NCBI GenBank assembly: GCA_963978545.1
Contig: OZ021722.1
Span: forward strand, 33,993,365-34,057,364
Length of the DNA stretch: 64,000 nt
Reading direction: 5' to 3'
Source: Linyphia triangularis
Lineage: Eukaryota > Arthropoda > Arachnida > Araneae > Linyphiidae
Each line of letters begins with the position of its first letter. Position 1 is the first letter of the stretch. This document shows, piece by piece, positions 57,101 through 64,000 of the stretch. A model generated the notes under the pieces. It made no database searches, was not told the origin of the DNA, and saw nothing but the letters and a program-made list of their open reading frames with translations. A program made the translations under genes and the position numbers.

Positions 57101-60100
57101 GAACTAATTAAAATGTTAATATTATGTTTGTGATGTATGCAATTAGAAGGCCAAAACTACTTATGTTGAAAATTTCAGAGCTGTAGCCCTATTAGTAGTC
57201 GTTTTGTAAAATGTTTAAAAATTAATTAAAAAAGAACAAAATAAAAATTTAAAATTCTGTTTTTTAAAAGTCCGATTAAAAGGCCAAAACTACTTATGTT
57301 GAAAATTTCGGAGCTGTAGCCCTATTAGATATCGTTTTGTAACATATTTATAATTAATTAAAAAAAAATTTATAAAAGAACTAATTAAAATTATACCATT
57401 CTGTTTGCGATGTATACAAATAGATGGCCAAAACTACTTATGCTGAAAATTTCAGAGCTCTACTCCAATTTTAAGTAGGTTTTTATAGATCCACAGAGCC
57501 ACAGACAGACACACAGCTTGTTTTATTATTATAGATTAAAGTATTGAAAGCAAATTTTTCGCCAGAAAAAAATTGGCTTTCAATTTTTGCAAAACTGGAT
57601 TTTCAATATTTACCCAATTCAGGTTCTATTTTGTACGGCACCACACCAGATGGCCATCGTTGGGAATCCCGAGGAATAGCATTTCGATCCTGTGTTGGAA
57701 AGAAAAAGAAAATAGTATTGTCAAAATGTATATATATTGTTATGAATTTTTCCGCTGAGGCAATGACGGCACAGTTTTTCAGATAAAAACTAGTATTTAT
57801 TCTCTTCAGAAAACTCACAAAATTTATTCCCAGATAACAGTGCAATCACTATTAATCTTCAATTCAAGCTTCAACAAGAACAGCTTCGAATATAGCGATT
57901 ATACAAGCTCCCTCCAATAGGTCAACAAAGCGATCGCGATCAGCTTTCAACGAAGTCCGAAGTACATCTGAAAACTTTCCCGTTCTCCAGTCTTTTATAT
58001 ACAAGCGCGTGAGACATTCTCGAAATTTCCAGCCAATTCATCGGAAAAGAAATATCTCGAAACTTCTCGATTGCTTTAGGTGTTGCCACCTTTTTCTAAC
58101 TTGTATAATCGCTATTAATTAATAAATAAAATAAGATAAAAATAAATTACAATAGAATTTTGAAATAATAATATGCGCAAACAATACACACAGACAATTT
58201 GTGCAACATTTCACCCTTCTTAAAGACTGCACGTCCCGGGCAGTGAAGTCCTTAAGCCATTCAATGACTTCTACCATAATATGGGGCTAGCCTATTGTAG
58301 TGTACAACTCTAGGTTTACAGGAAGGTGTCCGTTGAATTCTCACCACGACGTCGTTGATCTTCTTAAGGACCCCATACGGCCCTTCCCAGTTCGTCTGGA
58401 GCTTAGGGGAGAGTCCTTTCCGACGTTTAGGGTTCCCTAACCACACCTTGTCACCTTCCTGGAATGAACGGTCCATGGCCTTGGCATAGTACCGGATCTT
58501 CATGCGCTCCGTCATGATATTGTTTCTCTCTCTGGCGAACCGATGTACGGCTTCCAAACGTGCCTGCAGATCATCTAGATACTGGACAGGCGAGGAAGGA
58601 GTGTTCGGTGGTTGTCCAAAGAGGAGGTTGCTGGTGAGCCTAAGGTCTCTTCCAAACATGGTTAGAGATGGAGAAAATCCGGTGGTCTCGTGAGTTGCAC
58701 TCCCGTATGCCAACAGAAGCGGTGAAAGTTTCTGATCCCCATCTTGCTGCTTATATGATTGTGAGATTGCGTCCGAATCATCCGCGGGTGCAGCTGATAG
58801 ATCCCGGGACCTCCGTTCGATGCTTGTAACAGAAGTACGGATGTCGATTCCCTCTTCACTAACTTTGTCCATTTCCACATGAACCACTTCCTGGGAGGGT
58901 TTCATCAACGTCACTTTCTTCGGTTCTCTTTCCGAGGCTGGTGAGGTACTTTTCATAGATGTGGACTCTTCAGCATTCTCTATGACATTGTCTTCATGAG
59001 CCATAATCCGATATACGCACAGCTCTTTCATGTCTAGATCGTGCAAAGGAACTTCGCCTCTCCATGTTTGCAGCTTGCTATTCTCAAAATTCAGCGTAAT
59101 TCCATTTTTCTTCAAAAAGTCTAGTCCGAGAATGCATGGATCTACAATTTCGGCAACATAAACGGTGTGCTTGTAGGTGTTAAATCCAAGGGCAATGTCC
59201 ACTTGCAATTTCCCATGCACAGAGATATTACCACCAGACACAGTTTGTAGAGAAACAGATGGCGCTGTGTAGAGGAGTCGGATGTTCAGGCGACGAGCCA
59301 CGTCCGTCCTTACGATCGTAACGTTCGCTCCCGAATCGACGATTAGACGACATGGAGTTCCGTTGATCTCCCCCTTCACAAATAAACCCTTGTTTCCTCC
59401 TTGTCTTGATGAAACGTGGAAACGACTGGTCGGGGCTTCACCTGTTCTGCATTGAAGCTTCTGCCCTGAGAGATGGCATCTTCTTAGATTCAGTTGTTGA
59501 GATTCCGTGGTAGTGTTATCCCTTCTCTTTTTCAAATCAAGGCAGTTACGTCGTATATGCCCTTCCCGTTTGCAGTGCCAGCAAATGACTCTGGTCCTTC
59601 GATCCCTGGCTCCGGGATAGCTTCTCATCATTCGATCAATTTTGCTCTCCAGTTCTCGAAGCTTACTGGTGACAAAGTCAGAAGAATCCTCGGCTAATGC
59701 ACCGCACACATATCGTCGGTCTTTTCCAGAAGCTAGCTGCGCGGCTTCCACTCTCATGGCGTACATGAGGGCAGACTTCAGGTTTTTGTTTTGGGATAAC
59801 CTTACCGCCTGCTGCACATCGGGATCTTGAATAGCGTCGATGAAATACTGCAGCGAAAGATCATCTCGTACATCCGGGGGACAGTCTGGGAAAGCGAGGA
59901 GCGACAGTCTTTCTATATCTGACGCCACCTCTTGAAGAGTTTCATTGGCCTTCTGTTGTCTCACTTTCAATTGCAGTCTGGTGTAATCCTTTAGATGCTG
60001 CTCCCCAAACCTTAATTCCAACGCACTCGCCAGCGCCACGAATTCTCCCCGCTTCTCTTCAGGTAGCGTCTGTAAAATGTCAGCAGCTTCACCTCGAAGA

Positions 60101-62872
60101 GATGCCGCGAGATGGAATGCTTTCGAAGTATCGTCCCCTCCATTTGCAGAAGCAATCATTTCAAACTGCGTTTGATAATCGCGCCAAGACGACTTCCCAT
60201 CAAAAGTTGCCACTTTGATGTTGGAACGTGGCGCAATGAAGGGTGTGGAAACATTATCCCAATTAGGAGTTGCAAAGGTCATAGCTTCGCGAGCTTCCAT
60301 TTTCCGTAGTCTTTCTTCTACAGCGTCATGAAACTTTTCCTGCTCGTCCTTCAAGGTGGAAACTTTGTCTCCTAAGTTGTTCACTTTTCCATTAAACTCC
60401 TCAAACTTTTCATCAACTTCCTTTCTTACTGCATTGAACACTTCTTCTTTCACGGATTGCAGAACATTTGAGGTAGTTTCTATTATGGTTGATTCCACCA
60501 TTGAGGCTAGCTCTATCTTCATTTCTTCTTTGATTTCATTCACTGCTGCAGATGTTGTTTCACACTTGGCGGCTAAAGCTTTAATCTCCGATGATGTTGC
60601 TTCTTGGCTGGCGGCGATTGCGGCGGCGAGTTTGGCGTTATAGTCGTTTCTTGGCGGGTTTGACCAGCGGCGATTGTAGCGGCGAGTTCGGCATTTGTCG
60701 TTTCTTGACGGGCTTGACCAGCGGCTATTGCGGCGGCGAGTTCGGCATTTGTCGTTTCTTGACGGACTTGACCAGCGGCGGTTAATTCTTGTCCGGCTTT
60801 TATTTCGGCTTTCATTTCAGCGGCCGTGGATTCTTGTCCGGCTTTTATTCCAGCAATCATTTCCATCAACTGCTTCATTTGGTCTTCCATCATTCCTCTA
60901 GTTGTCGGCATTCAAAATTACGAAACCCCACTTCTGACACCACTGTTATGAATTTTTCCGCTGAGGCAATGACGGCACAGTTTTTCAGATAAAAACTAGT
61001 ATTTATTCTCTTCAGAAAACTCACAAAATTTATTCACAGATAACAGTGCAATCACTATTAATCTTCAATTCAAGCTTCAACAAGAACAGCTTCGAATATA
61101 ACGATTATACAAGCTCACTCCAATAGGTCAACAAAGCGATCGCGATCAGCTTTCAACGAAGTCCGAAGTACATCTGAAAACTTTCCCGTTCTCCAGTCTT
61201 TTATATACAAGCGCGTGAGACATTCTCGAAATTTCCAGCCAATTCATCGGAAAAGAAATATCTCGAAACTTCTCGATTGCTTTAGGTGTTGCCACCTTTT
61301 TCTAACTTGTATAATCGCTATTAATTAATAAATAAAATAAGATAAAAATAAATTATAATAGAATTTTGAAATAATACGTCACTATTTACAATATATACAG
61401 ACAATTTGTACAACAATATAGTATATGCATGCAAGTCTTGAAAAGAGAAGGCAAATTTTTGTCCAAAAAAAAGTAAGGCACAATCTTTTAATCATGTATT
61501 TACCTTTCAATGTCAAATATAATAAAAAATTGAAAATTCATCTTGAATTTTAATGAACGAATAATTTTTCAAAGACCTTAAATTAAAGTACATTCTTTCT
61601 GGAGCCATGAAAAAAATAAAAATATTAATGGAAAATACAAAAAGTTAAATTATTTTGCATAAAGTATTGAGGTAGTTTTAGAAGTTATGAAAAGTATTGA
61701 GTTATGAAATCCAAAAATTAAAATACACGTACGCCATTATGATCAACTCCAAGAATATCACCTTCAAAGAGTCCTTCATTTATCATAGGATCATGGAAGG
61801 GAGCTATAAAAAACTCACATTAAAAACACTTCGAAGAATAAAGAAAAAAAAAAAAAGAAAGAAAAAAAATAGAAATATGACATGACTGTCTCTAAATGGC
61901 CACTTCTACATATGCAAAATAAAAATGGATCAAATTATTATCACAATTACACTTGAATTTTCATAACGTTTCTTTATAAAAGAACTCTTCCTGTTGGAAC
62001 TATAGTTTTTCCAAATTTTTTTCTTATTAACTTGCTAATCCGACAAAACCTTCCTCACTAATATATATCACACATTTATAGCATTCATACACATATTAAG
62101 CTGAGAGAATTGCAATTTACTCTCAAGCAAACAAATTTCTGTTTCATTTGGAAGGAGAACTCGTCTTGCAAGAGCTTTCATTTGACATATAGCTCGAGTC
62201 GGTGGTATTTCCTTCCGACAGTTGAAAAAAGAGTACATACAACCTACCTAAAGTAACACAGTCAAGGACTGCCAAAAACTATTTCTAAAATCAATAAAAA
62301 ATTTAAGACATCATCCACGTTATCAACTCAAAAATAGTTCAACTCATTTTTAATTAGCAAATCCCAAACGCGTATTTAATATTTTTCACCATTTATTTCG
62401 AAAAACTGTTACCAAGGAAGTCGCATTCATAAAGTGAATAGTTTATTTATACCTATTTTCTCAAAAATATTGTTCGTATTAAATCAGTTTGTAAATTGAA
62501 TTAATTAAATTAAATAATAATTTAAGTTTTAATAAGCTTTAATTAAAATAATTATTAGTAAATAAGTGAAATTTCCTTGAGAATATCATTTAAACATCTA
62601 TAAATATCTGATATATTCACTCGAGATATACTAAGAAAATTGTATCGCTTGACCTCACTTTCACATATCACTATTTATTTTATAAAATTACTGCTTGTGT
62701 GATTCCTTCACAAAATTATCGAATTTTTATGATATTAATGCTGATACTCATTGATGGTAGAGTTGATTACCTCTCCTGATTACTAACCTAAAGCATTAAT
62801 TTAATTTTACTTATTATTACCTGGAAGTGCCCATGAACTGGCGATAACTCCGAGCAAAACGTAAAACTTCAT
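45184..62872 (-). CDS. Astacin gene C, complete secreted zinc metallopeptidase (236 aa)
   Basis: Six exons join in frame: 62872-62821, 61803-61733, 57689-57614, 55367-55253, 54087-53912, 45404-45184. All are GT-AG with phases 1,0,1,2,1; the total is 711 nt with stop. Residues 1-17 ([17 protein letters not shown]) are a signal peptide. The propeptide (18 to about 43) has F30-E-G-D33, the aspartate switch that caps the zinc. The mature chain probably starts at N44 after Arg43. Zinc site H133-E134-x-x-H137..H143 in [13 protein letters not shown]; Met-turn M189 with Tyr191 in SVMLYG. All four canonical cysteines are present and would pair Cys85-Cys236 and Cys106-Cys125. There are no accessory domains, so it is a minimal astacin. 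Introns of 1.0, 4.0, 2.2, 1.2 and 8.5 kb hold the transposons described separately. Role inferred: secreted digestive or venom-type protease. Confidence 0.93.
45780..46090. repeat. Dispersed repeat family Y, copy 2
   Basis: Matches 16800-17110 (GGATCGAAATGGAGTGAA, CTAAAATGCATTT). It ends in ATTATAATAAAACAAAGAG then TCTGTCTGTC, which is the reverse complement of the end of the 55.5-57.5 kb block. It lies in the last intron of gene C. Confidence 0.5.
46473..47411 (-). mobile_element. Non-autonomous DNA element family X, copy B, with complete ends
   Basis: Perfect 18-bp inverted ends AGTACTCTTCCGTTAGAC (46473-46490 and, inverted, 47394-47411). The flanking 8-mers AATTTTAC (46465-46472) and AATTCTAC (47412-47419) match at 7 of 8. 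An 8-bp duplication points to the hAT or P superfamily. At 939 bp without a transposase it is non-autonomous. Copies A (3405-4110, opposite strand) and C (63540-64000) lack recognisable ends. Short open frames inside are not conserved between copies. Confidence 0.82.
47412..48269. other. Non-coding stretch in the last intron of gene C
   Basis: Contains a two-unit tandem duplication of about 55 bases at 47513-47614 (TGTGG.GGACATGTTCT, CACACAAA.GCT). The 94-codon frame 47509-47793 runs over it and has no domain. Nothing else recognised. Confidence 0.4.
48270..48803 (-). CDS. Intronless DEDDh-exonuclease-like ORF, 177 aa, in gene C intron
   Basis: One uninterrupted frame with codon use and GC content clearly above the intron around it. 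Features: hydrophobic strand then D9-F-D11-G ([17 protein letters not shown]); [20 protein letters not shown] (101-120) with D108; GCPKYD (128-133); C144-x-x-H; and H153-C-P-L-A-E158 near the C-terminus. This order mirrors the Exo I (DxE), Exo II (VaxNxxFDxxxL) and Exo III (HxxxxD) motifs of DnaQ/DEDDh 3'-5' exonucleases, with D and E swapped at positions 11 and 158. I recall similar stand-alone ORFs as repetitive hypothetical proteins in invertebrate genomes, but cannot name the family. No terminal repeats or poly(A) tail flank it. It lies on the same strand as gene C but is not one of its exons. The intact frame suggests recent arrival or selection. Confidence 0.6.
   Translation of the reverse strand: MEKVCCVIDFDGFHVGGKFLVREFGYIGADSKCSANSIKFDLRSFTKDLKPSDWKTVRHVTNHITGLIFKPMKHEECIPLSCLDSKVTAVHDLFETSKRNIVAFKGGDVERKVLDRLGIPYLNLEKFGCPKYDVVKEDSDLENCDFHIKEDKHCPLAEVTAFRDWMVKELSKNRSRM
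49606..52003 (+). mobile_element. P-superfamily (THAP) transposon, second family
   Basis: Inverted ends CAAGACCATCTCTAAGTAAA.. (from 49606) and ..CAGGCC..CTTG (to 52003; reversed it reads CAAGGCCGTCTCTATGT) match over about 25 bases. A 7-bp duplication TACAGAT flanks them (49599-49605 and 52004-52010); an 8-bp version is 7 of 8. The 2398-bp element lies in the last intron of gene C, antisense to it. The left subterminal part (49620-49760) is GC-richer. Its coding region is degenerate. Confidence 0.8.
50593..51481 (+). pseudogene. THAP-domain transposase, degenerate
   Basis: After an acceptor (TTTACAG), the ATG at 50593 opens a THAP zinc finger: [16 protein letters not shown] with the first C..C pair, then [10 protein letters not shown], a TGA at 50692-50694 where the family has Trp, and then [14 protein letters not shown] (the C-x-x-H half of the C2CH finger). 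The frame fails again near 50870. Two further segments in other frames (50910-51108; 51118-51478) carry '[12 protein letters not shown]' and '[13 protein letters not shown]', blocks of P-transposase C-termini. The catalytic middle is missing. It complements the 12-14 kb element, which keeps the middle but lacks the THAP domain. Confidence 0.82.
52004..53911. other. AT-rich part of the last intron of gene C
   Basis: No gene seen. A-rich run at about 52967-53005. The 64-codon frame 52965-53159 is a by-product of that run. Confidence 0.45.
54440..54955 (+). mobile_element. Non-LTR retrotransposon (LINE) 3' ORF fragment with RNase H motif
   Basis: Plus-strand translation from about 54460 gives a decayed RNase H C-terminus, '[20 protein letters not shown]', the block that includes the conserved H-G-NE-AD residues of I/Jockey-type LINE RNase H domains. 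A tail follows with a CxxC..HxxxxC cluster ([17 protein letters not shown]). In-frame stops (TAA near 54487, TGA near 54728) disable it. It lies antisense in the gene C intron between the 55367-55253 and 54087-53912 exons. No reverse transcriptase remains. Confidence 0.75.
55480..57540. repeat. Composite tandem-repeat block in gene C intron 3
   Basis: Three kinds of module follow each other. About 55480-56330: three or four old units of about 160 bases with 'GTTTCCAAAGCT' and 'TTTCGACTAACC'. About 56415-56630: four units of about 55-60 bases with 'GCTCGCTTCGCTCGCTGAAAG' type cores. About 56740-57480: six units of about 140 bases with 'AAGGCCAAAACTAC', 'GAAAATTTCAGAGCTGTAG' and 'ATTAGATATCG'. 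It ends in CACAGACAGACACACAG..TTTTATTATTATAG, shared with the 45.8-46.1 kb repeat. No ORF. Confidence 0.7.
57738..61415 (-). mobile_element. Ty3/gypsy LTR retrotransposon, internally deleted, young
   Basis: LTRs 60944-61415 (5' for this minus-strand element) and 57738-58208 (3') are about 471 bp and nearly identical apart from one patch and scattered substitutions. A 4-bp duplication ATAT lies at 57734-57737 and 61416-61419. The primer-binding site at 60942-60927 is complementary to the tRNA-Leu 3' end (CCCACTTCTGACACCA), one base from the LTR. A purine tract AGAAGGGTGAAA abuts the 3' LTR (58220-58209). It sits in gene C intron 2, same orientation, making most of that intron. Reverse transcriptase, RNase H and the integrase core are deleted, so it could move only with help from another element. 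Confidence 0.93.
58261..60911 (-). pseudogene. Gag-protease-integrase-tail polyprotein of the gypsy element
   Basis: The start at 60911 ([15 protein letters not shown]) opens gag, with two to three near-identical '[14 protein letters not shown]' units. One frame change near 60640 separates it from the 760-codon frame 60543-58261. That frame has gag, a zinc knuckle [14 protein letters not shown], then the aspartic protease core [11 protein letters not shown] serine/acid-rich linker follows, then directly the integrase C-terminus ('[20 protein letters not shown]', '[19 protein letters not shown]', '[11 protein letters not shown]'). Everything from reverse transcriptase to the integrase DDE core is missing at the junction near 58745, yet the frame is kept. 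Usual order for Ty3/gypsy is gag, PR, RT, RNase H, IN. Confidence 0.92.
61416..61732. other. Gene C intron 2 remainder
   Basis: Native intron sequence between the gypsy element and exon 2; nothing else seen. Confidence 0.4.
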
Positions 62873-62923
62873 CTTGGAATAAGAGGAATCTGTTTCCTTA
62901 CTTTGACACGAAGACGTAACCTT

Positions 62924-62929
62924 CTTATA
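62924..62929 (-). promoter_or_regulatory. Candidate TATA box of astacin gene C
   Basis: Minus-strand TATAAG, 52 bases before the ATG at 62872; transcription would start near 62895-62900, giving a short leader. Inferred from position only. Confidence 0.4.
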
Positions 62930-63457
62930 CGAAAATTATCTATATTTTATTAATCAGAGGACCAAGTTAACATATGCGGTATCGATGGGACAACAAAGGA
63001 TCCACGATAGTTATGTTTTTTTCCATGGCAATTAGATTATGGTTTGTTGAAGAGCAGAGACCAATATCGGAAGGTGTGTTCCCATTCTTGAAAGTGAAAC
63101 ATTACCGCGATAACTCATTGTTCCAGTATCATTAAAACATGCTTGATAACTTTGTTTTCTGAATATAAGGGCGTGGATAAAGAAATAAAGGTTAAAGATT
63201 AATTTGGTCGATTTGTGGAATCAGCAATCCAATTTTTTTTTTTACAGATTTGTCAAATCTACAGTCTAAGTATTTTTCAAAAGAACCGTTTAAGAAATTT
63301 TCCTTTTTAAATCATATGAATTGGGAAAAAGAAGCATGGAATCAGATTCACACTGCTAATGTAGCATTTACACAAAAGTATTTACTTTTAATATAATTTC
63401 ATGTATAATATTTATCGCTAATTGTAATTTCAAGCGTAAAATTTTCACTCTCTTATC

Positions 63458-63489
<32 letters not shown>

Positions 63490-63539
63490 ATTCATTCTTT
63501 AAAAAAACAAAACACATTAAAATTTAATTTGTCAAAAAA
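62930..63539. other. Upstream region of gene C
   Basis: Moderately AT-rich, with a poly(A) run at about 63460-63486. No gene seen. Confidence 0.4.
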
Positions 63540-64000
63540 CGGCTCAAACGATTTAGATTAAAATAATTATGGTAAGATCTTACAAGTTGTTCTAAACATC
63601 CTCCCTTCTGAAATTTACATAAATATTCGACAAAAGCGTAAAAAGTCGAAAGATGAAATGTATTTAACACAGAGCTTCCTTTCCTTGATCATTCCCCATC
63701 AACAACTGTTCCTCTTCTATTTCACTTACCCAAAGTATAATGTTATAATTATCTAAAAACATATCCCCAATCCCGCAATTTTGGCTGTTTTTTGTTTTTT
63801 CTAAATTAATAATCGACATGAATATAGCCAAACTGGCCATTTTTTTTTTTTTTTTTTAATTAAAGAAAATATGAAAAGATAAATATTAAATTACACAAAA
63901 AATTCCCTCTGCTTGATAACGCTCGACAACCCCCGAAATTTGCGAAGCAATTAAGTCGAGTTTTTATCAATTGCCAAGAAACTGTTCTCATAATTTTGAT
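63540..64000 (-). repeat. Non-autonomous DNA element family X, copy C (cut by window edge)
   Basis: Follows copy B in order: AACGATTT, TGTTCTAAACATCC, the CACAGAG.CTCCTT block, CATCAAC, CCAAACTGGCCATTTTT. Its inner end and termini are not visible. Confidence 0.6.

Overview
The window is AT-rich, intron-rich animal DNA crowded with transposable elements. Genes lie mostly on the minus strand. The only protein-coding family I can build with confidence is a cluster of astacin-type (M12A) zinc metallopeptidases with short exons, GT-AG introns and a shared phase pattern (exon 3 ends in phase 1, exon 4 in phase 2, exon 5 in phase 1). Large secreted astacin families, the abundance of P/THAP and hAT elements and the tRNA-derived SINEs fit an arthropod, most likely a spider or other arachnid. 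That assignment is inference. No rRNA, functional tRNA gene or CRISPR array was seen.

Layout, left to right. 1-36: edge of an LTR retroelement, marked by a tRNA-Lys-type primer-binding site. 683-5213: a 4.5 kb hAT-like element with an 8-bp target duplication, carrying a nested miniature LTR element and other repeats. 6541-7492: two exons of an unrecognised gene whose N-terminus looks myristoylated (MGNCPS). 11004-19196: astacin gene A, whose last intron holds a complete-ended P element with 31-bp terminal repeats. 20-26 kb: SINE fragment, second miniature LTR element, decayed last exons of another astacin gene, tandem repeats. 27435-34592: astacin gene B. 37747-37788: a second MGNCP-type exon. 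35.8-44.1 kb: nested hAT, SINE and LTR-like insertions and internally repetitive DNA. 45184-62872: astacin gene C, complete from signal peptide to stop. Its introns hold an intronless exonuclease-like ORF, a second P/THAP element, a LINE fragment, tandem modules and a young but internally deleted Ty3/gypsy retrotransposon.

How the genes relate. Genes A, B and C and the relic at 23.9-24.2 kb are tandem duplicates on one strand. Gene C has the full standard architecture: signal peptide, short propeptide with the FxGD aspartate switch, catalytic domain with HExxHxxGFxHE, Met-turn, and all four canonical cysteines. Gene A keeps the zinc site, lacks the terminal cysteine and has an extra cysteine pair. 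Gene B keeps the zinc site but has only one cysteine in the exons seen. The 5' exons of A and B (signal and propeptide) could not be placed with confidence. Such enzymes are secreted; in spiders the family supplies digestive-fluid and venom proteases, but nothing here tells which tissue these serve.

Transposon layering is the other main story. Several insertions are readable to the base because their target duplications survive, including a SINE and an LTR-like element inside one hAT element, and a hAT miniature element inside another repeat whose unoccupied copy is also in the window.
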